Of a DNA stretch of 64,000 bases, positions 33,010 through 45,429 are shown piece after piece (position 1 is the first letter of the stretch; each line of letters begins with the position of its first letter). The stretch is from Paraniabella hibiscisoli (lineage in GTDB: Bacteria; Bacteroidota; Bacteroidia; Chitinophagales; Chitinophagaceae): assembly GCF_022512515.1 (NCBI RefSeq), contig NZ_JAKWBK010000001.1:4402001-4466000 (forward strand), given 5' to 3'. The notes below the pieces were generated by a model that saw nothing but the letters and a program-made list of their open reading frames with translations, searched no databases and was not told the DNA's origin. The position numbers and the translations under genes are program-made.

Positions 33010-34289
33010 ATGAAAAGAAGAAAATTTATCGGCCAAACCTCAAAGGCTGCTCTGGCTCTTACCATTTTGCCTTCTTATGTAATGGGTGGAAAACCTAATG
33101 TAGTGGCCCCAAGTGACCGGATCAATGTAGGGTATATTGGCCTGGGTAAACAATCGGGTACCTTGTTGAGGGGTATTAGTAACTGTAAAGAAACTTATAT
33201 AAGCGCTGTTTGCGATGTTGATACAAAAAAGCTGGCTGCTTTTCACCAGCTTTCTTTAAAGGCTAATGAAAATAAAGGTAGCGCAGGTGTTCAGCAGTTT
33301 AAGCACTATCGCGAACTGCTTGCCATGAAAGACCTGGATGCTGTGGTTATTGCCACACCGGATCACTGGCACGCCCAGATGGCGGTAGATGCCGCCGCCG
33401 CAGGTAAAGATATTTACTGCGAAAACCACTGGCGCTCACTATTGCAGAAGGAAGGGCCATGGTAGATGCTGCCCGAAAACATAAACGTGTTTTTCAAACG
33501 GGAAGTATGCAGCGGTCTTCCTACAATTTCAGGCAAGCGGCAGAATTAGTTTCCAATAATTACATAGGAAAGATCAAAGAAATTAATGTATCAGTAGGAG
33601 AGCCTGTAATGCAGTGCGACCTGCCTTCCTTGCCTACACCTGATTATCTTGATTGGGATCTCTGGATCGGTCCCTCGATGTATAGGGGATATAACCCGGT
33701 TTTGGCTCCACCTATCGAAGACCCTAAATGGGCCTGGTGGCGGGGATACCAGGGCTTTGGTGGCGGATATATTACCGATTGGGGGGCTCACATGTTTGAT
33801 ATTGTACAGTGGGCGCTGGGAATGGATCAATCGGGTCCGGTGGAATTTGTGGCCCCGGAAACACCTGCTGCCAAAACGGGCTTGTACTATGTATATGCCA
33901 ATGGTGTGAAAGTGCACCACAAGAATTGGGGAGAAGGCAATGCGATCCAGTTTATAGGAGAAAAAGGCACTATTGAAGTGAGCCGATCCTTTTTGCGTAG
34001 CAATCCTGCGGATATTGTGAACACTAAACTTGGCTCGGGCGACAAGCGGCTTTACTTTAGCGATAACCACTACCAGGATTGGATCGATGCGATTAAGAAA
34101 AGATCCAAACCCATCTGCGATGTTGAAATAGGTCACCGTACGGCCACTATTTGTAATGCAGTCAATATTGCTTATGAACTACAACGCAGCTTGAAATGGA
34201 ACCCTAAAAAAGAAGTTTTCAATGATGCAAGCGCCAACATGATGAGATCAAGAGCTTATCGGGGAAAATGGGATTTTAATAAGTTTTAA
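33010..34289 (+). CDS. Gfo/Idh/MocA family oxidoreductase (secreted, Tat-type leader), frameshifted
   Basis: This is an NAD(P)-dependent sugar oxidoreductase or GH109-like enzyme of about 426 residues. The N-terminus KRRKFIGQTSKAALALTI is a Tat-type signal. The Rossmann motif GYIGLGKQSG, then ATPDHWHAQMA and (after the frame break near 33430) PLALTIAEGRAMVDAARKH follow, the usual substrate-lysine region. Further on come WRGYQGFGGGYITDWGAHM and a C-terminal Bacteroidota-type DUF4955-like end (MMRSRAYRGKWDF). Many relatives oxidise or epimerise sugars, and GH109 members cleave alpha-GalNAc by an NAD mechanism. The choice cannot be made here. Confidence 0.82.
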
Positions 34290-34444
34290 AAATTTTAGAC
34301 AGATGATTGCTTTGTTCACCTACCAAAAACAGTCTTCTAAAATAGTTGATTGGGATTACTAGGTAAAAGCGCCTATCTTTTTTACGCGCTCTTCAAAATC
34401 TTCCCGCGCAACTTTTGACTTGTTTTCCATTTTGGAAATGGTTA

Positions 34445-34881
34445 TACAGGATGCAATAAGGCGGATAACGGTTTAGGAGGTACTGCGCGCCTGATGTGGT
34501 ACAATGCCACAGGTAGTAACACAAACGCTGTTAATTCAGGAACCTATTTTCGCCCCTATGTCTATTATAAAGATATGCCTGAAATCTGCGGAAACAGTTT
34601 TGGAAAGCAAAGTAAACAGTTAACTACCAATACCTGGTACACTATAAAGATCAGGGTGAAAAGTAATACCGGGTCTAATACAGATGGTTTGGTCTCTTAT
34701 GAAGTAGATGGGGAGAATTTGCTGACACAGGCTAATTCGCTGGACAACCAATTATGCCTACTGGAAAATAAAATATATCACTTTTCATACTTTCAGGGGC
34801 GGCAGCCAGGACTACTGGCAGGCTACAACAGATGGTTTTATTTATTACGATGACCTGGTTTTTAAACGTATTGCTGAATAA
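34445..34881 (+). pseudogene. Remnant of a polysaccharide lyase 14-like protein (C-terminal part)
   Basis: One frame reads ADNGLGGTARLMWYNATG, then YFRPYVYYKDMPEICGNSFG, NTWYTIKIRVKSNTGSNTDG and, after a frame change near 34795, GGSQDYWQATTDGFIYYDDL to a stop at 34879. This is the beta-jelly-roll end typical of PL14-like lyases and their relatives. No start, signal peptide or N-terminal half precedes it: 34290-34440 is non-coding. Unlike the other split genes here, real sequence is missing, so this is a true relic. Confidence 0.6.
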
Positions 34882-35100
34882 CATACCCGGATCGATAATA
34901 TATAGATCATTTTCACGGCATCGACAATCGAATACTTCGATGCCCTAATGACCGTTCGCAAATATCTTGTTTGATCGGAAATCGGTATTAATAATATGGG
35001 CCAACACAAAGAATGCAATTATGGGTGGTTTATAGAAATGGTGTACAATTAAATTTACAGTTTTCTTTTAATTGGCTGATATTCAATAATATTTATTTCC
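34882..35100. other. Non-coding spacer upstream of the GH18 promoter
   Basis: This AT-rich region has no credible ORF and no repeat or structured RNA that I can recognise. It separates the PL14-like relic from the regulatory element at 35101. The only long frames belong to the opposite strand and lack any protein-like composition. Confidence 0.4.
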
Positions 35101-35165
35101 GCTGATGCATTTTTGACGTACCATGTTTTTTGGAAAACAACCAATTGTCAATGCATATTTGTAAG
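35101..35165 (+). promoter_or_regulatory. Shared promoter/operator element, copy A (upstream of GH18-GH3)
   Basis: GATGCATTTTTGACGTA is followed 7 nt later by TTTTTTGGAAAAC and, after TTTG plus 21 nt, by CATATTTG. The TTTG ... xAnnTTTG arrangement fits the Bacteroidota -33/-7 promoter, and the upstream GACGTA block is also present in copies B and C. It lies about 210 nt ahead of the GH18 start. Confidence 0.6.
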
Positions 35166-35376
35166 CTGGTAAACGAAATGAGAATTGCTTGTTATGTGTT
35201 GAGACAATCTTTGGTAGGTGGCTTAGAAAATACCGACTTACCGCATTTAGCTCTGATATAAAATATTGTCTAATCCATTCAGCTATTCCCATGCAGGAGC
35301 AGGCCAGCCTGCTTTATTGTAGCATATCGTTCCGGTAACATGATTATTTTATTAACTGTATTATAAAAAACTAACG

Positions 35377-36409
35377 ATGGTAAGAGTAAGCAGCTTGTTG
35401 GTAGCAATGTTATTATTATGCGCTTCAATTTGGGCCCGGCCTATTGATAAAGAAAAACCACAGAAGGTTGTTGTAGCCTATGTTACTTCATGGACACAGG
35501 CGCTGCCCGACACAAGGTTTGTAACCCATATTAATTATGCTTTCGGGCATGTTACAGAGACTTTTGATGGAGTAAGGATCGACAATCCTCAGCGTTTAAG
35601 GACAGTATCAGCTTTAAAAGCAGCGAATAAAGAATTAAAAGTGCTGCTTTCTATTGGTGGCTGGGGTAGCGGGCGGTTTAGCGAAATGGCTGCTGATGAT
35701 AATTACCGCAAAAAGTTCGCCGAAGATTGCGCCCGCGTAGTTAAAGAATATGATCTGGATGGTATTGATATTGACTGGGAGTATCCAACCAGTAAAGCGG
35801 GTGGCATTTCAGCTTCTGACGATGACACAAAGAACTTTACCTTACTAATGGAGGATATACGAACAGCTATCGGAAACAAAAAGCTATTGACGCTTGCAAC
35901 AGTGATGAGTGGCAAGTATATCGACTTTGCAGCCATTAAGGATGTGGTAGACTTCGTAAATATTATGGCCTACGATTCGGGAAATCCCCTAAACACCACG
36001 CTGCATTATTCCGGTCAGAAATGACAGGTTCCGGATCAGGAGAAGAGGGGTTAAAGCACATCATGCAGCCGGTATGCCCTTAGATAAATTGGTACTAGGT
36101 ATACCTTTTTATGGAAGGGGTAACAATAAAGATATAAAGGGGTTTGTACACTACCGGGACCTTATCAAATTAACCGGCTTCGAAACCCAATGGGACACTG
36201 TGGCTAAAGTACCTTACCTGGTAAATGCTGCCGGAGAAATGGTATGCAGTTATGAATCGCCCGAGTCTATAAAACACAAAGCCGCTTTTATTATTGCCAA
36301 TAATTTGCGCGGCGCTATGTACTGGGAATATGCAGGCGATACAGATGATCACCTTTTAAGCAGGACTGTTTTCGAAGAAGTGATGAAAACTGCACCAAAG
36401 AAAAAATAA
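35377..36409 (+). CDS. GH18 chitinase-like hydrolase, frameshifted
   Basis: This is a secreted retaining hydrolase of about 345 residues. The signal peptide (LLVAMLLLCASIWA) is followed by VVVAYVTSWT, LLSIGGWGSGRF and the catalytic motif DGIDIDWEYP (Asp128? Asp131, Asp133, Glu135 in the DxxDxDxE pattern). NIMAYDSG and, in the second frame, DKLVLGIPFYGRG and AMYWEYAGD come later. The frame breaks near 36022 and 36055. GH18 enzymes cut chitin or the chitobiose core of N-glycans by substrate assistance. It is the first gene of the second utilisation locus and sits behind regulatory copy A. Confidence 0.87.
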
Positions 36410-36527
36410 TAGCTTAACCCAATATAGCAGATAGACCTTCTATTGCAATGAATCTGTTGCGAAGAAGCGTATAGTGTCACTTATTGTACAGGAATTACCA
36501 TTATTAATAAATCAATTAGTATTTTCA

Positions 36528-38791
36528 ATGAACCGGGGAAAACTTGGATTATTTTCAGTTACATTTTTAGCCTTCTCAATCAACATGTCGGTCTATAGCC
36601 AAAATAAAGGTATTTATAAAGATAAGGTCAGATCGGAGTCAGAAAGAGTGGAGAGTTTAATCAGCCAGATGACTTTGGCCGAAAAGATCGGGCAAATGAA
36701 CCAGTTAAGTTTTGATAGGATCAGCAAAGAGGTTGAGGATAAAATAAAAAGGGGAGAGATCGGTTCATTATTAAACGTCACCAATCCGGAAGAAGTAAAT
36801 AAGCTCCAGGAGCTGGCATTACAACAAAGTCGCCTGGGTATTCCCTGATCATAGGTCGCGATGTTATTCACGGACTGCATACCATATTCCCTATTCCTCT
36901 TGGGCAGGCAGCATCTTTTGACGATGAGCTGGTAAAAAATGCGGCAAATATAGCGGCCGTAGAGTCTCGCGAAAAAGGCATTAACTGGACTTTTGCGCCT
37001 ATGCTCGATATCAGCCGTGATGCCCGATGGGGGCGGATTGCAGAAAGTTTGGGTGAAGACCCCTACCTGGCCGGCCGTTTGGGTGCAGCCATGGTGCGCG
37101 GGTTCCAGGGCAATAAATTATCAGATCCTACGTCCATCGCAGCCTGTTTAAAACACTTTGTGGGCTACGGAGCGGCTGAAGGCGGCAGAGATTACAATAG
37201 TACCAATATACCCATACATTTACTACGGAATGCGTACCTGGAGCCTTTCAGGAAATCGGTGGAAGCAGGTGCTGCAACCGTGATGACTTCTTTTAACGAC
37301 AATGATGGCATACCTGCTTCGGGAAACAGCTTCCTGCTAAAACAAGTGCTAAGGAAAGAGTGGAAGTTTGATGGCTTCGTGGTTTCAGATTGGGCTTCTA
37401 TGTCGGAGATGATCCCGCATGGTTTTGCTGCGGATAGGAAGGAGGTAGCATCTCTTTCCGCTAATGCCGGTCTTGATATGGAAATGGTAAGCCAAACCTA
37501 TATCCAGAATTTAGCCCAATTGGTCAAAGACGGAAAAGTATCCCTTCAAACAATCGATGAATTGGTAAAAAATATTCTGCGTATCAAATTTCGTATGGGT
37601 TTGTTTGAAAATCCCTTCGCTCCAACAGGGCAGCCTACTAAAGTTTATTCAGCAGCTCATTTGGCCGCAGCCAGAGATGCCGCTATCAAATCAGCGGTTC
37701 TATTAAAAAATAATAATCAGCTATTGCCGCTTGATGCCGGCAAAAAGATTGCTGTTATAGGCCCTATGGCGGATGCGCCACATGACCAAATGGGTACCTG
37801 GGTTTTTGACGGACAAAAAGAACATACCGTAACCCCGCTTAAAGCGTTACAGACGGAGTATAAAAACATCAATTATGTATACGAGCCGGCGCTGGCATTT
37901 AGCAGGGATAAAAATAAAGGCAATTTTGATAAAGCAATAGCTGCAGCCAAACAGGCTGATGTGGTAGTTGTTTTCCTGGGAGAAGAAGCTATTCTTTCGG
38001 GTGAAGCGCATTCTCTATCCAATATAAACCTCATAGGTGTTCAATCAGATCTGCTCGCCGCGCTAAAAGCAGCCAATAAGCCGGTGGTATTGGTGATTAT
38101 GGCGGGTAGACCATTAACTATTGAGCGTGATTTACCTTACGCGGACGCCGTATTGTATAATTTTCATCCTGGTACCATGGGCGGGCCTGCTATTTTAGAC
38201 CTGCTTTACGGAAAAGCCACCCCGGGTGGAAAGCTCCCCGTTACATTTGTTAGGGAAGTGGGACAGATCCCTATGTATTATAATCATAATAATACCGGCA
38301 GACCGGGGCCTAAAAATCCGATGAAGCTGGATGATATTCCCCTGGAGGCAAAACAAAGCTCACTGGGCAACAGTTCTTTTTACCTGGATTCAGGAAGAGA
38401 TCCGCTTTTTCCTTTTGGCTATGGACTTTCCTATACCAGTTTTGAATATAACGATCTGAAGCTTTCAGCCGCAAAGATAGCGCCCCGAGAAAAATTGAAA
38501 CTGTCTGTAACCCTGAAAAATACCGGCAAGTACGAGGGGACAGAAGTAGTGCAGCTATACGTTCAGGATGTTGCCGGATCTATAGCCCGCCCGGTTAAAG
38601 AATTAAAAGGGTATCAGAAGATCAGTTTAAAACCAGGCGAGTCGAAACTGGTGACATTTGAATTGAGCAGCGCCGACCTGGCTTTTTATGGATTAGATCT
38701 CGTAAAAAAATATGAAAGCGGCATGTTTAATATATGGGTTGGGGGTAATAGCGACTCAGGTCTTAAATCCTCTTTTTCTTTGACAGAATAA
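36528..38791 (+). CDS. GH3 beta-glucosidase (BglX-like), frameshifted
   Basis: This is a periplasmic exo-acting beta-glucosidase of about 755 residues. ATG 36528 is chosen because a signal peptide (LFSVTFLAFSINMSVYSQ) follows. Seen: MTLAEKIGQMNQL; after the frame break near 36848 IIGRDVIHGLHTIFPIPLGQ; then FAPMLDISRDARWGR, CLKHFVGYGAAEGG, and the nucleophile motif GFVVSDWASM. The C-terminal domain has YGLSYTSFEYNDL, then a fibronectin III-like end. GH3 enzymes of this size release glucose from beta-glucans, xylo-oligosaccharides or related chains. In Bacteroides a GH3 and a GH30 form the core of a beta-1,6-glucan PUL, matching the two GH30 genes here. Confidence 0.9.
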
Positions 38792-38895
38792 TTTAAGCAG
38801 CGCATACAGCTGTCATTTAAAGACTGCATTTATCCGTAAAAACAGGAGCGGGGTTCATAAATAAATATATTTACGCTCTTTTGAGATATAAGCCA

Positions 38896-41798
38896 ATGGT
38901 TGATTATAAGTATAACGGTTTCTTGCTGCTATTCATCGTATGGTGGATACTTCCCTGTACGGGGCAAAATGTAATAGGAAATCCTTCTATTATCAATTAT
39001 TCAAAAAAGGCCTACAAGGGAGGCAATCAAAACTGGGATATAGACCAGGACGAAAGAGGCATCATGTACTTTGCCAATAACAATGGATTGCTCACTTTTG
39101 ATGGTGTATATTGGCAAACCTATCGCTTACCTAATGGAATTGCGTTGCGCTCTGTTATGGTTTCAAAAAACAGGAATATTTATGTAGGAGGGCAGGGGCA
39201 GATTGGCTATTTTAAACCGGATGAACAAGGGCGCCTGGTATATCATTCGCTTAATTCCCTCTTGTCGCCTGAAGACAATTCATTCACAGATGTATGGAAT
39301 ATTTGTGAAAAAGATAATGCTGTTTTTTCAGAATCAACTCCAAGGTTTTTGTACTAAGCAAAGGGAAAATACAGGCGTATACCAGTAACTATTGGTCTTT
39401 CCTTGGCGATGTAGGGAACAATGTTATAGCTCATGATGCTACCCAGGGACTGCTGGTATTTGAGAAGGGTAAACATTGGAAACCGCTGCCTTTTGGAGAT
39501 CAATTACCGGTCGGTGTGGCGGTACGTTCAATACTACCGGTTGGTAAAGACTCTTTGCTGATAGCAACCCAGCAATTCGGTTTTTTTATACTAGATGCTA
39601 AAGGTCTTAGAGCATTTGAAACGCCCGCCATTAAAGAGGTCGCCGGGCAAAGCATATACCAGGTGCTCATACTACCCGATAAAAACCTGCTGGTTGCAAC
39701 CCGGCTAGGTGGTTGTTATGTATTGGATCAGCAGGGACAGTTATTAGAGCGTATCACGACAAATGAAGGCTTACAGAGCCAGAACACGCTTTCAGTAAAA
39801 ACAGACCGACAGGGTAATATTTGGCTCGGATTGGATAATGGTATCGATGTAGTCAATTACACGGATGCGATCAAACATATTTTTCCTGAAAAAGAGAATC
39901 ACAATACAGGGTTTGCTTCGGCAATATATAATCAGTATTTATACCTTGGCACTTCCGCCGGTGTTTATCATACACAGCTGGGAACTGAAACAGACATAAG
40001 CAGAACGCGCGGGCAATTTGGCCTGGTAAAAAATTCCAAAGGTGAGATATGGGGGCTTTCAGTGGTATATGATAAACTGTTTATCGCTCATGCTTCAGGA
40101 GCCTACTATGTTAATAATGGAGAAGCAGTTTTGCTGGACAAAAGTATCGGATACTGGGGGTTTCAGCCTTATGGTAATGGGAATTCCAAACAGATAATGG
40201 CCGGAACTTATAACAGCATCAGTTTTTTTGACCAGGTTAATGGAACGGTGAAGCTCCATGCTGCCGGATTACACAGCGAATCTGCCAGGTTTGTAGTTCA
40301 ACATAACGGTGTAATCTGGATCGGGCATCCTTACAGAGGAATTTTCAGAGTGTTGCCTGATAAAAACCGGGCACTGGTAGTGACGGCCTATACGGATAAA
40401 GAAAAAGTCATCAGCAATAATAATAACCGGATATTTAAAATAACCGGCAAACTGATATTGGCAGATGATAACGGCATTTTTGAATATGATACAAAAAGGG
40501 ATAAGTTTATCAGATCGGCATATTTCGAAAAAATATTCGGGAAGACCCCTTTAAATTACCTGATGGAAGACCGGTACGGAAATATCTGGTTTACCCAGGG
40601 AAAAAGAATTGGCGTTGCCGGCAAATCATCGGATTTACACGTAAAACCTATTTTACTGAGCTGGAAGATAAGTTTACTTATAATTTTGAACACATCAATG
40701 TTATAGATAGCAGTAATGTATTGATAGCCGCTGAAAAAGGCTTCTTTCACTTAAACCTCAGGTCTTATAACAACAGCAGAACAAAACCGGTTGTACTGAT
40801 CAGAAGTGTGAAGACCCTGATTAATGAAAAGGATAGTTTGTTGTTTGGTGGTTATGCTTACGATCCGGCAAGTCCTCATATCAGGTACAGCAAATCGGGT
40901 GTCACCCTTAGTTTTACAGCCCTTGAGTATAGCCATCCGGAAGATGTAGCGTACAGTTATTTCCTGGAAGGGTTCGATCAGCAATGGTCTGGATGGGGAG
41001 AAAAAACCGAGAAGGAATTTAGTAATCTTCCTGCCGGCAAATACACGTTTTGGGTAAAATGTAAGCTGGGAGACGAAGAATCAAAACCAACTTCTTATAG
41101 TTTTATCATATTGCCTCCCTGGTATCAAAGCTGGTGGGCCTTTATTTTATACATTCTTGCAGCGATCGGGTTGTTTGGGTTGCTCTTAAAATACCAACGG
41201 CTGCGGGATTTTAAAGACCAGCAAAAAAGCTATTACAACAAAAACGGGAGCACGAAGAAAAGCAGCGCAATTTGGAACTGAGGCTAGAGCTGGAAGCCCG
41301 GGAGAATGAAAAAAGATCATACAGCTTACTGCCGATAAATTACAATCTGAATTGGACCATAGCAACAAGGAACTGGCTTCCTCCGCAATGAATCTGGTAA
41401 GAAAGATCGAGGTGATGTCTAACTTAAAAGAGAGTCTGCAATCTTATAAAAGTATGCCCGATCTTGAAAAGTCTGGCAAGGAGTTTCAAAAGATCATCAA
41501 GACAATTGATAAAGAACTCGATCAGCAACAGGAATGGGAACAATTCTCTTTTCATTTCGATAAAGTACATAATAATTACCTGCAGCATCTAAAAGATAGC
41601 TACCCCTCCTTATCAGCCAACGATCTTAAACTTTGTGCCTACCTGAAATTAAATATATCTACCAAAGAGATAGCGCAGCTGATGAATATTTCTGTACGCG
41701 GGGTAGAAACAGCCCGTTTTCGGTTACGCAAAAAGTTCCTGCTGCCCGGCGATATTCACCTGGCTGATTTTTTGATCAGGTTTGAAGGAGAATCGTAG
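38896..41798 (+). CDS. Membrane-spanning propeller/triple-tyrosine transcriptional regulator with LuxR-type HTH, frameshifted
   Basis: This is an about 967-residue one-component sensor-regulator. ATG 38896 is followed by a signal peptide (FLLLFIVWWILPCTGQ), then Reg_prop-type propeller repeats (ENKGIMYFANNNGLLTF-like units such as WDIDQDERGIMYFANNNG and TDRQGNIWLGLDNGIDVVN). A Y_Y_Y domain (SYFLEGFDQQWSGWGEK) precedes one membrane helix (WWAFILYILAAIGLFGLLL), a charged coiled coil, and a C-terminal HTH (LSANDLKLCAYLKLNI, STKEIAQLMNISVRGVETA). No histidine kinase or receiver domain is seen, so ligand binding outside would act directly on DNA. Frames break near 39350, 40690, 41250 and 41310. 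Its position between the GH3 and GH5 genes makes it the likely controller of this locus. Confidence 0.82.
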
Positions 41799-41908
41799 GA
41801 GGTAATATCAAATATTTAGGATGTTCATTATTCTTCACAAAAGCAGAATGGCGTGGCTGAAATTTTAATACAGCTTACAACTGTTTGATTTTCAATTATT
41901 ATTTTACC
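41799..41908. other. Non-coding spacer before copy B
   Basis: This AT-rich stretch after the regulator stop has no ORF or recognisable terminator. It leads into the element at 41911. Confidence 0.35.
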
Positions 41909-41910
41909 GG

Positions 41911-41975
41911 TTGATGCATTTTTGACGTAGCATATTTTTTGGAAAACAGTTAAACACCCGGCAAATTTGTACACT
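41911..41975 (+). promoter_or_regulatory. Shared promoter/operator element, copy B (upstream of GH5-GH30 operon)
   Basis: TTGATGCATTTTTGACGTAG, then CATATTTTTTGGAAAACAG, and CAAATTTGTACAC with 20 nt between TTTG and CAAATTTG. It matches copy A at 25 or more consecutive or near-consecutive bases and copy C in the TTTG/CAAATTTGTAC frame. The GH5 start lies about 120 nt downstream. Confidence 0.65.
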
Positions 41976-42089
41976 CTAAATAGTCTTTGCCTTTTACCAT
42001 AATAAGAATATAAAAAAGTAAAGAGTAAAAATTGCCATAACTAAGTCGGCCGTCTTCCGGGACAGTTGCAAAGAAAATCTAACGATAAT

Positions 42090-43837
42090 ATGATAAAGTT
42101 TGTCAGGGGACTTTTGCTGGTTACCATTAGCCTCCCAGGTATTTCTTCTTCCATGGGTCAGGGCTTTTTGAAAGCCGAGGGGAAAAGAATAGTAGATAAT
42201 AAGGGGAAAGAAATCATACTGAGGGGCATGGGCCTGGGTGGTTGGATGTTGCAGGAGGGCTACATGTATAGCTTAAGCAATTTAGGTCAGCAATACCGTA
42301 TCCGGGAGAAAATCGAAGCCTCTGTAGGAACCGAAAAAGCTGCTGAGTTTTATGAAAGATGGTTAACAACGCATACTACAAAAAAGGATATTGATGCATT
42401 GGCTTCGTTGGGTTTTAATTCTATCAGGCTTCCCATGCACTATGCTTTATATACGCTACCGGTAGATAAAGAGCCCGTAGCCGGAAAAGACACCTGGCTG
42501 GAGAAAGGCTTTGCTTTAACAGACAGTTTGCTGAAATGGTGCGGCGCCAATAAGATATACCTGATACTGGACCTGCACGCAGCGCCGGGTGGGCAAGGCA
42601 ACGACCTTGCTATTGCCGACCGGGATCCTGCTAAGCCATCATTATGGGAAAGTGACGCGAACCGGAACAAAACCATTGCACTCTGGAGAAAACTGGCAGC
42701 ACGTTATGCAACAGAACCCTGGATAGGTGGATACGATATTTTGAACGAAACGAACTGGGGATTTCAGGATGCAAAAGATACAAGAGGAACCAATGAGCAG
42801 CAAAATATCCCGTTAAGAAAACTATCAGAGGATATTACCAAAGCCATACGGGAAGTTGATACCCAACATTTGATCATTATAGAAGGAAACGGTTTTGGAA
42901 ATAATTACAGGGGAATGCTACCTCCATGGGACAGCAATATGGCATTAAGCTTTCATAAGTATGGCAACTTCAACACTACTAAAACGATCCAGCATTTTTT
43001 AGATCTGAGAGATCAATACAATATTCCAATATGGCTGGGTGAATCAGGCGAAAACTCTAATACCTGGTTTAGTGAAGCTATAAAATTGTGTGAAGAAAAC
43101 GGCATTGGCTGGGCCTGGTGGCAGCATAAGAAAATGAACATTAATAATCCATTCGAAATTAAGAGGCCTGAAGGATACGATAAATTACTGGCAGACTGGT
43201 CAGGTAAAGGACCTAAGCTACCTAAGGAAGAAGCCTGGAATATACTCGATCAATGGTTGAATAATGCAGTATTGGAGCATAACGTATTTCACGCAGATGT
43301 TGCTGATGCTATGTTCAGGCAGGTACAAAATAACACGGCGATACCGTTTAAGCAGCATGAATTAAACACGGGTTCTCTTATTATTAAAGCAGTAGATTTT
43401 GATATGGGTGCTCAAAGGGTAGCTTATTTCGACAGAGATACTGCCAGCTATCATTATACCCCAGGTGTTAATACGGCCGGTAACCGGGGATGGACCTACC
43501 GCAATGATGGCGTTGATATAAAACGGGAAAACGATGATCACTACATCTTTCATATTGAAGATGGTGAATGGCTGCAATACACGGTTTCGGTGAAGAAAGC
43601 CGGCAATTACCGGTTTGAGTTTCGCACAAGGTCAGATAGCGCCCGGGGAGCGTTGACAATTTTGGATAATGAAAAAAGCTGGCCCGGGTTGATCTGCCTG
43701 CATCATCCGCAAAACAGTGGGGCAAAACCTCAACCACAGCGGTACGATTAACAAAAGGAGTACATGGGTTAAAGATTTATATAGAAAAAGGCGGATTTGA
43801 ATTCCTGGATTTTACGGTGTCACCGTCATCCAAGTAA
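42090..43837 (+). CDS. GH5 glycoside hydrolase with C-terminal CBM6-like domain, frameshifted
   Basis: This is a secreted endo- or exo-beta-glycanase of about 582 residues. ATG 42090 precedes a signal peptide (GLLLVTISLPGISSSMGQ). Seen: GKEIILRGMGLGGWMLQEGY, LGFNSIRLPMHYAL, DLHAAPGGQ, acid/base Glu in YDILNETNWG, nucleophile Glu in IWLGESGEN. The C-terminal part (YHYTPGVNTAGNRGWTYRND, DGVDIKRENDD) has the look of a family 6 carbohydrate-binding module, ending at 43837 after a frame break near 43680. GH5 covers many beta-linkages; relatives of this layout occur in beta-glucan loci. It is the first gene after regulatory copy B. Confidence 0.85.
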
Positions 43838-43937
43838 AGCGCGCCAGGTTACGCTTCTCATTGTTTGTTCAAATATGCGTGATGGGTCGGAGAACATGAT
43901 AATTTCTGTTGCTGATCTTAAATAATAAATAAATTGT

Positions 43938-45381
43938 ATGACTTATAAACGAAATATAGCGGCCATCAGCTTGATTGCATTGGTGTCGATTTATGCGCAA
44001 TGCAACAAATCTGCCAGTCCCGGTGCTGGTACGCCGCCTCAGCCGCCATTACCGGGCAAGGGTTCTTTAACTGTTTGGGCAACCAGGGCTGATTCCTCAG
44101 TGTTGCTAAAAAAATAAATACGATCCAGTTCGTGCCAGGTACTGCTACGGGCCCGGTCTTCCAGATAGATACAGCACAGTCTTTCCAGGGTATAGATGGC
44201 TTTGGTTATACGCTCACAGGCGGAAGTGCAACATTGATCAACCAACTCAGTCCCTCCGTAAAGACAGCTTTATTACAGGAACTTTTCGGTAATGATGAGA
44301 ATAGCATCAGTGTTAGCTATCTGCGTTTAAGCGTTGGCGCATCTGATCTTGATCCTGCTGCTTTCAGTTATAACGACCTGCCCTCCGGACAAACGGATAT
44401 TAACCAGGACAAGTTCAGCATCGCTCCGGATAAAAAGGATCTGATCCCGGTATTAAAAAACATACTCGCTATCAACCCAAAAATCAAAATACTGGTATCA
44501 CCCTGGAGTCCGCCTGCCTGGATGAAAGACAATGGCGCCACGAAGGGAGGCAGCCTGAAAAGAGAATATCATGAATCATATGCCAGGTACTTTGTAAAGT
44601 ATATACAGGCGATGAAGGCAGAAGGTATTACAATCGATGCGCTAACTATTCAGAATGAGCCGTTACATCCGGGTAATAATCCCAGCTTATTAATGCTGGC
44701 AGATCAACAGAGGGATTTTATTAAAGAAGCGTTGGGCCCCGCTTTCAGTACAGCAAATATTAAAACCAAGATAATATTATATGATCACAACCTCGACCGG
44801 CCTGATTATCCCATCAGCATTCTCAATGATCCGGACGCAAAAAATACATCGACGGTTCAGCATTTCATTTGTATGCGGGCAATGTAAGTGCCATGAGCCA
44901 GGTGTATAACGCGCATCCTGATAAGAATCTCTACTTTACTGAACAATGGACCGGCTCTACCGGTACCTTTAGCGGTGACCTGAAATGGCATACAAAAAAT
45001 GTGATCATAGGTACTATGAAAAACTGGAGCCGTGTGGCTTTGGAATGGAACCTTGCCAGCGATCCGGCTTATAAACCCCATACCCCGGGAGGTTGTACAC
45101 AATGTAAAGGTGCATTAACGATTAATGGAGATCATGTAAACAGGAACGTGGGGTATTATATTATTGCCCATGCTTCAAAATTTGTACCCGATGGCTCTAA
45201 GCGTATATTCAGTACAGAAGTTGAAGGCTTATCTAATGTGGCCTTTGTAACACCGCAGGGCAAAAAGGTTTTATTGGTACTAAACGAGCAAAATACTGAT
45301 AAAGATTTCTTTATCAACTTTAACGGCAAACAGGCCTCTTATACTGTAACAGCTAATACGATAGTCACTATAGTTTGGTAA
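43938..45381 (+). CDS. GH30 glycoside hydrolase (paralogue 1), frameshifted
   Basis: This is an exported retaining enzyme of about 480 residues. The leader (AAISLIALVSIYAQCNKS) has a Cys that could be a lipoprotein site, though the residue before it (Gln) is unusual. Frames break in A-runs near 44108 and 44845. Restored sequence shows FQGIDGFGYTLTGGSA, SPWSPPAWMKDNG, acid/base Glu in TIQNEPLHPG, nucleophile Glu in LYFTEQWTG, and a C-terminal beta domain. Family members include glucosylceramidases and endo-beta-1,6-glucanases. It and the next gene are clear paralogues (shared SPWSPPAWMKDN) but differ widely elsewhere. Confidence 0.85.
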
Positions 45382-45429
45382 TTCAGCGTCATTCAAATTT
45401 ATTATTAAGAATTTAAAATTGTTTTATTA

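Noticed and set aside
35083-35292. Minus-strand ORF over regulatory copy A
   Set aside because: The same region carries the conserved element also found twice elsewhere, and the translated product shows no protein-like pattern.
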